From the NCBI RefSeq assembly GCF_024679095.1, contig NC_066517.1, forward strand, positions 18,972,893 through 19,036,892: 64,000 bases of DNA. The letters run 5' to 3'. Under the pieces are notes generated by a model. It did not search any database and was not told where the DNA came from. It saw nothing but the letters and a program-made list of their open reading frames with translations. The stretch comes from Eriocheir sinensis. Lineage: Eukaryota > Arthropoda > Malacostraca > Decapoda > Varunidae. The position numbers and the translations under genes are program-made. Of this stretch, positions 1 through 10,113 are shown in pieces. Position 1 is the stretch's first letter, and each line of letters opens with the position of its first letter.

Positions 1-540
1 AAGACCCTGAATCATCATCCTCTGAACTGATTCTAGCAAGTTGATGTCCATTCTGTAGGATGGGCACCAAAACTGGACAGCATAATTCAAGAGTGGCCTA
101 GCTAACCACAAGTAGAGTCGGAGGATGACCTCTGCACTTTTGTTGGTTATCGTCCTGTTAATAAAGCTTAATACCCTGTTAGCCTTATTCCTCGCACTAA
201 TACATTGCTTCCTTAGTTTTAGGTCAGAGTTCACTAACACTCCCAAATCCCTTTCACACTCTGTCCTGTCTATCGCTGTGGAGTCTAAACTATACCCGTG
301 TAATGGGTTGCGTGTTCCTACACTTATAACGCTACACTCGCTGATGTTAAAATTCATCTGCCATTTCTCTGACCAAGTTGACAGTTTGTTGAGATACTCC
401 TGCAGTGATTATAGCATCCTCCCCTGTCCCAATTTGGTGTCATCCGCAAATTTACCTGTGTTGCTTATTATGTCCTCTCTATTAGTTAACAATAGAATTG
501 TTAGTAGAAGAGTAGAATTAAAAAGCCAGACTACCCATTT
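1..540 (-). mobile_element. CR1-like non-LTR retrotransposon fragment (RT C-terminal part)
   Basis: On the minus strand the DNA translates into the C-terminal half of a CR1/Jockey-type reverse transcriptase. From about 470 down to 1 one reads FADDTKLGQ (the catalytic-site block), then ERDLGVLVNSDLKLRKQC, ARNKANRVLSFINR, and LARPLLNYAVQFWCPSYR. The upstream RT motifs are missing and the right edge is ragged near 500-540, so this copy is 5'-truncated or decayed. It runs off the left edge of the window. It belongs to the same broad group as the copy at 18930-22097 but is clearly diverged from it. Confidence 0.85.
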
Positions 541-978
541 AACTGTTAATAAGTACTACGTAATACCCCGGTTTTTTTTTAATCTGGCGCTATAGTATCC
601 TCGCAAACCTAATATTCACAACAACCCTGGCGCGTTTTATTTCTTGTATATATTTATCTTTTTATATTATTTATCTTTCAGGGTAAACAATAAAGCTTCA
701 AAGGTGCATTGGGGCCTTCTCCAATCATACCTACAAGTCCATATATGTGTTGTTTTTTTCGCGCTATTAATTTCTGATTGTATTTGACAACTATTTATGA
801 TTTAGGCTTTTTCAGGGTAGTCGTCTATCGTTACAGTACTCCTCTAGTATCTTTTTGTTATTACTTCTCTTCCTTGAGGTTTATTACTTCTCATATCCAG
901 ACCTATTTTATAATTTTTTCTTTCCTTTTTCAGTGCTGACTTTAAAGTTTTCGTCGCTCCGGGTCAGTCATCTTAACC
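541..978. other. AT-rich 5' flank of the Kazal gene
   Basis: No coding potential on either strand. The stretch is AT-rich with short T runs, and I see no convincing TATA box. The promoter and any 5' UTR of the Kazal gene should lie here. Confidence 0.4.
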
Positions 979-1621
979 ATGCGTCTCACGGTGGTGGTGC
1001 TGGCGGTGCTGGTGCTGGTCCTGGCCACCTCCTCCTCCACCCTCGCCAGGAGTGAGTTATGAGAGTCACTTATTCGCTGTTTCCCTCACTAACTTGTCCA
1101 TCAGAGGAACATTAGCTAAGGGAAATTAAAGGGGGGTCATGTCTTTTTGTGTGTGTGTGTATGTGCGTGTGTAATTTATTTTTTTCCCGAGGTATTGTCC
1201 TCCTAGTTTGGTTTTCCAGGGTATTAGTTCATGACCAGCTATTCTTTTTCTAAATATTGATGATCATGCGCTCTATTTTTTTATTTTTTTTATTTTTTTT
1301 AAGTGAAGCAAGTAATGGTCTTGTTCTTGATCTTGCCTGAGTTTTGGTTAATGATTTTATTTTTAAACCCAAACCCCACTAAAAAGTAACACCCCGACTT
1401 CCCAGCACCTCCAAACTGCACGTTACCTTTACCTCAGACTCCAATAAAAGTAACACCCCGTTTCCCCACCACCTCCAGGCATCTGCAGACGGGGATGCAC
1501 AAAGGAGTACAGACCTATCTGCGGGAGCGACTGGAGGACCTACAATAACCCCTGCCTGTTCCGATATGCCCAGTGCCGCAACCCTGGCCTATCCTTCGTA
1601 AAGGCTGGGCCGTGCGCCTAA
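979..1621 (+). CDS. single-domain Kazal-type serine protease inhibitor, secreted
   Basis: Two exons: 979-1051 and 1479-1621, phase 1 junction, donor GTGAGT, acceptor CCTCCAG. The product is 71 aa. Residues 1-23 form a strongly hydrophobic signal peptide (MRLTVVVLAVLVLVLA...). The mature part is one Kazal domain with six cysteines at about C27, C31, C39, C50, C57 and C70; C2-x7-C3-x10-C4 matches the family. The reactive-site stretch CTKEYRPICGSD has the same layout as ovomucoid third domains, which places Lys33 at P1 and suggests inhibition of trypsin-like proteases. A poly(A) signal lies about 110 bp downstream. Decapod Kazal proteins act in haemolymph, gut or seminal fluid; which applies here cannot be told. 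A clip-domain serine protease lies about 11 kb away, but no functional link is shown. Confidence 0.93.
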
Positions 1622-1731
1622 AAGATAGATAGGCGCCAGACAGAGAGGTACTGAACCCATGTTGACTCCTGCTTCTAAGACTCAAGGTTGAATTGACTTG
1701 TGAATCTCACTTTACGTTAATTAATGTGGGA

Positions 1732-1737
1732 AATAAA
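1732..1737 (+). promoter_or_regulatory. AATAAA poly(A) signal of the Kazal gene
   Basis: Canonical AATAAA about 110 bp after the TAA stop, in AT-rich sequence, just before a (CA)n tract. Confidence 0.6.
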
Positions 1738-1890
1738 AGAGAAATGTGAGCATTATGCATATTGTTTATTAAAGATGTATTGGTTACTTGACGACAAAAA
1801 ATAAATAGATCCCGGCTTTTACGATGGTTTTGATTCATAAATTCCATGGTAGAAAAAACAGCGAGATTTTTCTTTTGGCTATCAAGCATT

Positions 1891-1892
<2 letters not shown>

Positions 1893-1959
<67 letters not shown>
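1893..1959. repeat. (CA)n microsatellite
   Basis: About 33 uninterrupted CA dinucleotides. Confidence 0.95.
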
Positions 1960-1960
<1 letters not shown>

Positions 1961-2208
1961 TATTTGAAGAAAAAACCCGCTTATCATGAATCACAACCGC
2001 TCCCTCTGACATCCCTCTGCGTGACGCCTTCCACACTCCCTCCTCAGTCCACACGATCGTAAAACAACCATAAAGAAAACATGAACAACGATGCAAAAAA
2101 AAAAAAAAAAAGGTACGTGACAAAAAATATCCCGTCCACCCGAAGGCCACACACAAATAGATCGAAAATATATAGTTGGTTTTAAAGGTAGATGACAAAT
2201 TTACAGAT

Positions 2209-2306
2209 AGATAGACAGATAGATAAATTGACAGATCGATCGATAGATAGATAGATAGATAGATTGACAGATAGACAGATAGACAGATTGACAGGTACAG
2301 ACAGAT
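2209..2306. repeat. (GATA/GACA)n tetranucleotide repeat
   Basis: Interspersed GATA and GACA units with GATC variants. 2307-2570 is unique sequence with a CpG-rich patch around 2400-2550 and no recognisable exon. Confidence 0.85.
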
Positions 2307-2573
2307 ATAGAATTGAATGAAATGCTAATATAATGCATCAACTGTCCACACTCTATCCTTATACATTTGTGATTATGGCACGAGCGACACCCTGAACTCA
2401 CGTTTTCGGAGACCCCGAGCTGCCGCGGTCATGCTGCCCTCAGTCGTTGTTTACCGCCATCCCGGCCGGAGTCTAAATGAGGGATATTAGAACAGCAGTT
2501 GAGTCGTCTGGCGTTGTTTTGTGTTGGGTGGAGAGTTGCGCGGCTGTGACGTTATCACTCGTGCAGGCTTACA

Positions 2574-2656
2574 TTGATTGACTGAGTGATGGTTTATTGT
2601 TGCAAAAGCACAGAACAAAGGAGAAGGGAGGAGCAAGCCATCCCGGTGGCCGGTAA
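2574..2656 (-). mobile_element. 3' tail of a short retroelement with (ATCA)n end
   Basis: On the minus strand this reads ...GGCTTGCTCCTCCCTTCTCC...TTGCAACAATAAACCATCACTCAGTCAATCAA, a retroelement 3' end with an AATAAA signal and tetranucleotide tail. Related tails occur at 41776-41870 and 42719-42800, also minus, with cleaner (ATCA)n. The parent element is not visible. Confidence 0.55.
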
Positions 2657-2659
2657 TAA

Positions 2660-3605
2660 AGTGACAGGATAAAAAGTCACAAAGAAAGTCACAATTTTGT
2701 TTAGGAAAAAAGTCACAGGAAAAAAAGTCAATTTTGGCTTGGAAAGAAAGTTAGGCAATCAAACAAAAAAACATTTAAGTCATTCGCCAGACTGAAGGAT
2801 GGTAGTGACCAACGAGGTTGAAGAATTTACTATTCCACCCTTCGCATATGTTGTTGTTACGGGCATTGTTGTTCATGGTGGCGTCATGCACATTCCATAT
2901 GTGAAGGGCAAACAGATGGAATGTGACGCATTCTCAGAGACATCATGGCATCACTGGATATGGCAACTGCCTGCTGCAGCACTCGAAAGTAGCCATGAAC
3001 ATAAGTACAATCAAAGTACATGAGCAACTCCTCGGCTTCAAGTGGGTCTTGTGGAATGACAGTTCTGAGGTATACCTTCATCAATGTCCTCTAGGGGCAA
3101 AAAAGCTAGAGCATCAATCATGCCACAAAACAAACGAAACTCAGCATTGGTATTATACTGTGTTTCCAAACCCAGTTCCTGGATCTTACGTCAAGTGGAC
3201 TGCGTAAGATGATAGAAACAACCTTTGCCCTCTACGTCGCGGCCAAACACTGCAAGAACAACTCTCAGTAGCTACATCATCTTCAAAGTCAGTCGCCACG
3301 GTTTGCACATTAATACAACAGTTTAGGTCTGCACACTCATCACTATAGCCTGGAAGAGTTCTTCGTAGGTGGCACGAGTCTTGTTTGGATGAAGGGTGTA
3401 CGCTGAAGTAATTGTTGTATTACCGAAAGGCACACGGATGTCATAAATTTGTTTGAAAATTTTTGGAGCTTTAGAAAAGTTGCCATTCATATATAAAGCG
3501 AAAAAAGTGCTAACATTGCCCTGTTTCTTTTATTTTCTGTGACTTTTTTTTCTTGTAACTTTTTTACCTATGGCTTTTTCCGTTACTTTTTTACCTGGAT
3601 TCGCC
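2660..3605 (-). mobile_element. decayed Mutator-like (MULE) DNA transposon with terminal inverted repeats
   Basis: The ends are inverted copies rich in the word AAAAAGTCACA: GTGACAGGATAAAAAGTCAC at the left, and its T-rich complement around 3510-3600. Between them, on the minus strand at about 3510-3340, one reads KIFKQIYDIRVPFGNTTITS followed by AYTLHPNKTRATYEELFQAI and, after a break, QTVATDFED. This is the layout of the MULE transposase domain, whose second catalytic Asp lies in a tDFE block. The rest of the transposase has stops and frameshifts, so the copy is dead. Small plus-strand open frames inside it are chance. Confidence 0.7.
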
Positions 3606-3999
3606 ATCCCATCCCCCAGGCAATACATAATGGGATTTGCAAAAATGCAAGAAACATGTGTACAATATTCACATCACTATGCAGTGGAGCAAATTATAAG
3701 ATCCGAAATGTGATAATATACAACAAGAACACAAAGGAAGAATGTTTATGAACCGGAATGCCTCACTTCCCCGAATGAGACGTGTCAGGGAGGGACAGGA
3801 AGAGACTCGGTGTGACAAGCAAGCTGCCAGTCACAGTCAAGGCTTGGGTGTGCCGTCACGGCGAGACGACCAAAGCGTTGCACATCGGGACTGAGTTTGT
3901 TATTTGAAAGTCAATGGAAATAATGGAAAATGCCAAACGAAAAGCATCAGACACTGTTACATTCCTGAGGGTTTCCAAAACGATACTGTTGTTTATCGG

Positions 4000-4046
<47 letters not shown>

Positions 4047-4107
4047 GCATGCAACGAAACAAACACCAGCGCGATTCATGCACTTAAACGGAACATTAAC
4101 GGAGCAC
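3606..4107. other. intergenic, with a (CA)n tract
   Basis: No coding signal. A (CA)n tract lies at 4002-4044. The last about 50 bp are the 3' flank of the FkbM gene. Confidence 0.5.
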
Positions 4108-5744
4108 TCACTGACCTCCCTGACCTTTACCAGTCGTCGTGACCTCCGGCTCTTCCTCCGTCGGGTTCATGATCACGAGTTCCCACCCGTCCTTTGACCT
4201 CAGCTTGTCCAGGGACGGGTCGCCTTCCTTCACAAAGATATAATCCAGGAAATGGCCCACCAGAGTGAACCCGAGACTCTTCATGTAGCCCACGAACCTT
4301 GCTCCTGTCCTTGACCCGATAATCTCCACCACCACCGCCCTCACGTTCACCTCGTCCCAAGGAATGGTCTTCAGGATCTCCATCTCGCTTCCTTGGGTGT
4401 CCAGGGAGAGGAAGTCTATCGTACTAACGTTAAGAGCTCGGAGATAACTGACCAGAGGGAAGCAGCTGACTACCGAATAAGACTTATCAGCAGCATTGAC
4501 GTAATTACTAATACTTGGGCTGTTTAGCGAGAATCCAATTTCGTATGAGGATCCCTTCATGTACCACGGCCGCGCCCGGTAGCCCGCGGGCAGCGTGAGG
4601 GAGACGTGCACCGAGGCCTTGGTGACGCCCGTGTGGGAGAGGCAGGTGTTGGAGGTCCAGGCCTTGCGGTGCTTCGTCACGAGCCGCGAGTAACTCACGG
4701 GGTCAGGCTCGACGAGCAGCCCCGTCCAGCCCAGCTCCCGCTCCAGCCACAGCGAGTTGGACAGCATCTGGCCGTCCAGCGCCCCCGCCTCCACGAAGAA
4801 GCCGCCTCTCTGCCCTGGAACAAGATGATGAAATAACACTGAAAACACCTACTTTCACCTAACCTGAGCTCCTCACTCCCTGTAATAAACATAATGTCAG
4901 GGAGCTGGACCGCGCCTGGCCGTCCAGCGCCCCGCCTCCACGAAGCCGCCGCCTCGCTGCCTTGGAACAAGGGAAGAGAAGTAACACTGAAGACACATGC
5001 TTTTAGTTAACCTGAGCTCCCTCGCTGCCTGCAAACATACCGTCAGGGAGTTGGACAGCGTCTGGCCGCCCAGCGCCCCGCCCCCATGCAGCCGTCACCT
5101 CGCTTCCTTGGAAGAAGGTCTCAAGATAACTCTGAACTGACCTGTTTACTCGATCTCACCTTCGAAGAGCCGAGTCACGTAGTGGTGCACGAAGGTCCAG
5201 GTGTCCCCGTTGGCAGCGGACAGGTAGGCGGGACTCTCGTTAAGGTTGTAGGGCAGCACGGAGGGCGCCTGGAGCCAGTGCCGTTGCAGCAGATCTACGG
5301 CGCGGGCGTCATCTCCAGGCAGGCCCTCCACCACCTCCAGTCCTCCGCCTCCTCCTCCTGTGGCCCCGGCTGTCTCTTCTTCCCTCCGTGTCTCCAAACT
5401 CCACGTCGCCTGCAAGAGAGTCGCGGCACTAATATCACCTCCAGACTAATATCACCCTTCCTCCATCCCTCTTCCTCCTCTTGTTCTTCCTCCCTCTCCG
5501 CCTCTCCTCTTTCTTTTCGCCATATCCACAGCCACCATCATCACCACCATTACCATTATTACCACCACAATTATTATCATCATCATTTACCATTACGAAC
5601 CACTACCACCACCACCTCCACCATCACCACCACAGCCACCCCTCCCCCACTCACCATCATCACCATCAGCAGAGCAGCGGTCACAGGCAACAGCAAACGG
5701 GAGGAACCTTTAAAGAACTTCTTCCTTGGCAACACTTTCAACAT
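4108..5744 (-). CDS. Star-like protein with FkbM methyltransferase-type domain, copy 1
   Basis: Three exons on the minus strand: 5744-5655, 5409-5160 and 4814-4108 (phases 0 and 1; donors GTGAGT and GTGAGA). The product is 348 aa. Residues 1-30 hold a basic N-terminus (MLKVLPRKKFFK) followed by one hydrophobic segment, so a type II membrane or signal-anchor protein is likely. A Gly-rich stretch follows, then a luminal domain. Exon 3 carries the FkbM fold: GGFFVEAGALDGQ (SAM-site-like loop), GLLVEPDP and FLSLDTQGSEMEILK. Drosophila Star, a secretory-pathway cargo factor for EGFR ligands, has this architecture, and arthropods have many Star-like paralogues. Catalysis is not established in this group. 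Copy 2 at 47328-49241 is about 90% identical in exon 3. Confidence 0.93.
4870..5125 (-). repeat. two ghost copies of the exon 3 start in intron 2 of FkbM copy 1
   Basis: The segment holding the exon 3 acceptor and first coding codons (real copy about 4765-4860) recurs at about 4900-4985 and 5045-5125, in the same orientation. Each has ...GTTGGACAGC..TCTGGCCG, CCAGCGCCCCGCC and a TTCCTTGGAA-type acceptor end. Spacing is about 140 bp. The ghosts have lost the reading frame. Confidence 0.8.
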
Positions 5745-6190
5745 GGTTTTCAATTGTGTTCTATTTGTTTTCTCATTTATCCGAGTGTCCGTCTTTCCTT
5801 TTTTTTACTCCTTTCCTTCCCCTTTACGGCAACAGGCGGGTGGTTGGATTGGCTGAGGGATTAGTTATGCAAAGTTTTCCCTTTTATCTCTTCTTATCTT
5901 CTCTTCAGTTTTCTTTCTCTTCTATTTTTACATGGAGGAGGATTGATCTGTTTCATTTCTTACATTTTTTTTTTTTTATCTGGTTACTTTACCTTCTTGT
6001 CTGCTTTCCTTTCCCTTTCCTTCTAACACAGCGAGAGGATGGTTTGCTCACACTATACTTTCGGGTATAAGTGAAGGAAAAATAAGGAAAATTTATGATT
6101 GGCTCGAATCCCTTGTATCTAGAATAATTAGGTAACGTTAGCTTCCCTTACTTCCTATAATATGTAAAGCAGCGCATTTCTTTCTGATTT
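5745..6190 (-). promoter_or_regulatory. 5' flank of FkbM copy 1 with conserved CCAAT box
   Basis: About 105 bp upstream of the ATG lies CTCAGCCAATCC (minus strand, near 5848-5860). The same CTCAGCCAATC lies about 100 bp upstream of copy 2's ATG, near 47220-47232. GGAAAGACGGACAC is also shared. The paralogues were therefore duplicated with their promoters. Confidence 0.55.
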
Positions 6191-6229
6191 CTATATTTGT
6201 TTTATCACGTTTTTTTTTCTTTTTCCTAC

Positions 6230-6900
6230 TATGGTCAGTGTCTTCCTTTCCTATTTGTATATTTTTGGGGTATTTTTCTATCTTGTTTTTTTGTTTTGTT
6301 TTTACCTTATTGCTTAGTGTTCAGTGTCTTCCTTCGTTATTTATGTATTTTGGGATACTCTTCTCTCTCGTTTTCTTTCTTCTTTCTAAATGTGTTCAGT
6401 GTCTTCCTTTGTTATTTATGTATTTTGGGATATTCTTCTTTCTTGTTTTCTTTCTTCTTCCTAAATGTGTTCAGTGTCTTCCTTCCTGGGTATTTTTTTT
6501 ACTTCACCGACTCTTTCTTTTCCTCTTTTTCCTCTTTCTTTACCTGTGTTGTTTTCTTCAGTTATATTTTGAGGTGAAAATCTATACGCAGTTACGGTCT
6601 CGGTGTTTTTCTCCTTCCTCTTATCTCACCGACTCTTATTTTCCTCCATTGTCTTTTTTTTCTTTTTGTGTGTGTGTGTAAATCTCTACGCGGTTAAGAT
6701 TTCAGTATATTCCTTCTTCCTCTCACTTCACCGATTCTTATTTTCCTCCATTGTCTTTTTGCGTGTGTGTGTGTGAAAATCTCTACGCAGTTAAGATTTC
6801 AGTATATTCCTTCTTCCTCTTACTTTACCGATTCTTATTTTCCTCCGACCTATTTTTTTCGTTGTGAGAATCTATACACAGTCACGGGTTCGGGGTTTTC
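6230..6900. repeat. two adjoining T/C-rich minisatellites
   Basis: 6230-6500 has three or four units of about 75-80 bp containing TGTTCAGTGTCTTCCTT and TATTTATGTATTTTGGGATA. 6560-6900 has three or four units of about 100 bp containing TCTCTACGCAGTTAAGATTT and CACCGATTCTTATTTTCCTC. The long open frames here are repeat artefacts. Confidence 0.8.
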
Positions 6901-7072
6901 CTTCTTCCTGCGTCACCACGTATGAGAGCTCGCCGAGGAACGTGTGGTGTTGGGCGCCAGTAGGGAAAGACCCGTCCGTAAATACAATACATCCACTTTT
7001 TCCTGCTGTATAAATATTTAAATGCGCGTATTTCCCTAACCACCTCCCTCCTTTCTTCAAGCTCTGTCTGTC

Positions 7073-7078
7073 TCTCCG

Positions 7079-7113
<35 letters not shown>

Positions 7114-7154
7114 GTGTATCTCTGTCTGTGTTTATGTGTCTGTGTCTGTGTATA

Positions 7155-7195
<41 letters not shown>

Positions 7196-7475
7196 ATCTG
7201 TTTGTGTGTATCTGTCTCGGTCTGTGTGTATCTGTGTGTGTCTGTGTGTCTGTGTGTGTCTGTGTTTATCTGTGTATGTGTATATATGTCTGTCTGTGTG
7301 TATCTGTCTGTCTCTGTGTATGTGTGTGTCTGTGTGTATCTGTCTATGTGTCTGTGTGTGTCTGTGTTTATCTGTGTCTGTATCTCTGTGTGTCTGTGTG
7401 TCTGTGTATCTGTGTATGTGTTTGTCTGTGTCTGTCTGTGTGTGTCTGTGTGTATCTGTGTGTGTGTGTGTGTAT
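7073..7475. repeat. (TCTG)n/(TG)n/(TGTATC) compound microsatellite
   Basis: About 400 bp of TG-based words (TCTG, TGTGTATC, TGTGTC), including a pure (TG)n block at 7157-7193. The open frames on both strands rich in Cys-Val or Thr-His are repeat translations. Confidence 0.95.
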
Positions 7476-7535
7476 ATATAGAGAGAGATTTTATTTACTT
7501 CCTCTTCTCTTGATATTCTCACACACGTACTCAGA

Positions 7536-8015
<480 letters not shown>

Positions 8016-8024
8016 ATCTGTGCA

Positions 8025-8172
8025 TAGACCCCACCCCTCTTGCTCAAGGGGGGACGGTGACCATTCCTACTCAGCTGAAAAAAAACGGCCTGATCGGGGT
8101 TCGAACCTCTGTCTGTCATGCCACGAAGCCTGGCAGCGCAGCGCTTTAACCGACTGACCTATCGAAGCATGT
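8025..8172 (-). mobile_element. tRNA-derived SINE, family A, 3'-shortened copy
   Basis: On the minus strand the head reads GATAGGTCAGTCGGTTAAAG (A box) and, about 40 bp later, AGAGGTTCGAACCCCGATC (B box), the spacing of a tRNA-type Pol III promoter. The body continues ACCGTCCCCCCTTGAGCAAG and stops at a (CA)n tract. Fuller copies lie at 38016-38262 (plus) and 60258-60514 (minus). Confidence 0.85.
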
Positions 8173-8209
8173 CTGAGTATGTGTGTGAGAATATCTAGAG
8201 GAGGTAAAT

Positions 8210-8275
<66 letters not shown>

Positions 8276-8375
8276 CTCTTTTATACATATCAAGCGATTT
8301 AGTTGCAACCAGTTAGGTATAGTTTTAGAATCTTATCACTAACCAAGGTTGGGAAACGAGTATTTCACCCCAAAC

Positions 8376-8706
8376 TCAGCCCTGTGGCTGAGTGGATAGC
8401 GTGACGGCGCCGCGTTCAGGACGACGCGGGTTCCCGCCCCATCCGGTGACACAAAGCTGGGATTTTTCAACCACCGCCGAGTGGCTTAAAACTTCCCACA
8501 TGCAATCCAGAAGACCACCTATCAACCCGGACTCTAGATTCTAGGATTAAATATGAGCTCCGCGGGGGCAGCATGAGCCAATGCAAGATGGCGCCACTAT
8601 TAACACTTGCCTGCGCCACAACTGGCTGGGCCATACCATCAGACCCCTCCAATCAAGCCTACCGGCGCCACAGGCGAAGACGTAAAAAAAAAAAGAAAAA
8701 AAAATA
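8376..8706 (+). mobile_element. tRNA-derived SINE, family B, full-length copy
   Basis: A box TGGCTGAGTGGATAGCG and B-box-like CGGGTTCCCGCCCC lie near the 5' end. The body contains AACTGGCTGGGCCATACC and CCTACCGGCGCCACAGGC and ends in an A-rich tail. The homologous empty site at about 13434-13440 shows it inserted after the surrounding segment was duplicated. No clear target-site duplication is visible. Confidence 0.85.
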
Positions 8707-8773
8707 GTTAACCAACTGTCTAACGGTCTCTCTACCTGTCCTTCTGTCGCCCCAAAGTGCAGGTCAAGCTCAC

Positions 8774-8879
8774 CGAATTGCGTATAGCCCCATCCTATCA
8801 CGGTGAGTTCATGTCCTACCAAGTCCTGCGAGGGGTCGGTAGGCAAGCAGGCTGGCAGGACCCGCTCCGTCAAGTTTGC
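8774..8879 (-). pseudogene. duplicated exon 6 of the clip-domain protease (orphan exon)
   Basis: 106 bp with intact acceptor (CTAACAG) and donor (GTGAGC), encoding [18 protein letters not shown]...VIGWGYTQFG. It differs from parent exon 6 (13509-13614) mainly by Tyr for His after WG. No partner exons 3-5, 7 or 8 occur nearby, so it is probably a gene relic. Alternative splicing into the parent gene is unlikely, since it lies downstream of the parent stop codon. Confidence 0.85.
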
Positions 8880-8884
8880 CTGTT

Positions 8885-9420
8885 AGAGAGAGAAAAATAT
8901 GTAAGTAGACAGCTATAGAGAGTTAGAGAGTTCAAGTTTATGTGATTAGTCTGATAGAACTGAATTAGTTATGAAAGGAGCAAAGAGAGAGTTAGAGGTT
9001 AAGAGAGTTATAGTGTTGAAGTATAGATAGGTAGTTAGTTGGAATTGAATTAGTGACGCTTGCTTCAAGGAGGCACATTTCTATCGATAAAGGAAAAGAA
9101 AAGAGTTAGAGTTAGAGATTTTAAGTTTAGTTAGGTAAAATTAGTTAGTTGGAATTGAATTAGTGAAGCTTGCTTAGGAGGTACATTTCTATTATTAAAG
9201 GAAGAGAAAAGAGTTACAGAGTTAGAGATTTGAAGTTTAGCTAGCTAGTTACACAGGATTGAATAAGTGACGTCTTTAGGAGGTATATTAATATCAGTGA
9301 ATGGAGCATCAAAGGAGTTAAAGAACTAGAGAGTTGAAATTTTGTTCGTCAGTCACTCATGGTTGAATACGTGGCGCTTTTGAGACGTACCTAACTATCG
9401 TTGGATGATAAAGAGATTAA
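8885..9420. repeat. about 110-bp intronic minisatellite, copy in the duplicate
   Basis: Four or five degenerate units with GTTAGAG, TTGGAATTGAATTAGTGACG and GGAGGYACATTTCTAT. The same array lies at 13620-14040 upstream of parent exon 6. Confidence 0.8.
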
Positions 9421-9525
9421 TGTGTCGAAAACATCCCGTCTCACTAAATAATGTGTATGTCACCGTTTCCTGTGGCTCTTGAGCAACCCTTCGAGACCAT
9501 GAAGAAAGTGTAGATAGAGTGTAGT

Positions 9526-9537
9526 AAAGTAGTAGTA

Positions 9538-9574
<37 letters not shown>

Positions 9575-9722
9575 AAGTAATCGCAGTAGTATCAGTAGTA
9601 GTAGTAGTAGTAGTAGAAGTAATCGAAGTAGTATCAGTAGTAGTAGTAGTAGTAGTAGTAGAAGTAATCGAAGTAGTATCAGTAGTAGTAGTAGTAGTAG
9701 TAGAAGTAATCGCAGTAGTATC

Positions 9723-9757
<35 letters not shown>

Positions 9758-9800
9758 AAGTAATCAAAGTAGTATCAGTAGTAGTAGTAGTAGTATAGTA
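9526..9800. repeat. (AGT)n with AGAAGTAATCG interruptions
   Basis: About 270 bp of AGT triplets broken at regular intervals by AGAAGTAATCGMAGTAGTATC. It occupies the same place relative to the clip exon copy as the (AGT)n at 16541-16835 does relative to the parent clip exon. Confidence 0.92.
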
Positions 9801-9814
9801 ACACCAATACTCAC

Positions 9815-10010
9815 AATTTTCTGCAACTAGATTCGGTTTCCTGCAACACACGATAATGTCCGAGGGGTGCTGGTTGCATAGCTGGACCTGCCCCCCCCCC
9901 ATCACCACGCCCCCCTCCTTCAGGCACGTCCCCACCTCCTGGCAACTCCCCCGCACCCCGCCACCCATGCTGAAGCCAGGACTCCCCCACCGCCCCCACC
10001 CCCTCCTTGA
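9815..10010 (-). pseudogene. degenerate duplicate of the clip-domain exon
   Basis: Homologous to parent exon 2 (16848-17039), with the same splice-site words (TCTCGCAG acceptor, GTGAGT donor). It is 196 bp long instead of 192. The 4-bp gain, near the first clip cysteine, shifts the frame. Downstream the clip pattern is still readable (GVRGSCQEVGTC, VQLC, SDIIVCC), but the first cysteine is lost (FSMG instead of CSMG). Flanking similarity spans about 9795-10065 against 16825-17093. It is a relic unless a cryptic acceptor restores it. Confidence 0.85.
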
Positions 10011-10065
10011 CTGCGAGAGGCGTGGGTGAAGGATGGGGGAGGGATGGGGGGATATGCAAGATAGT

Positions 10066-10071
10066 GGAATT

Positions 10072-10113
<42 letters not shown>

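Larger units (their letters stand above)
8214..9440. repeat. segmental duplicate of 13249-14040 (protease gene introns and exon 6)
   Basis: Starting at a (CT)n tract, the sequence follows 13249-14040 almost base for base: AGCGATTTAGTTGCAACCA, CAAAGTGCAGGTCAAGCTC, the exon 6 copy and the intronic repeats. The main difference is a 0.33-kb SINE present only here (8376-8706). Similarity fades after about 9400. Confidence 0.9.

Noticed and set aside
2799..3207. Two overlapping plus-strand open frames of 74 and 94 codons
   Set aside because: They run antisense to the decayed MULE transposase and are chance openings.
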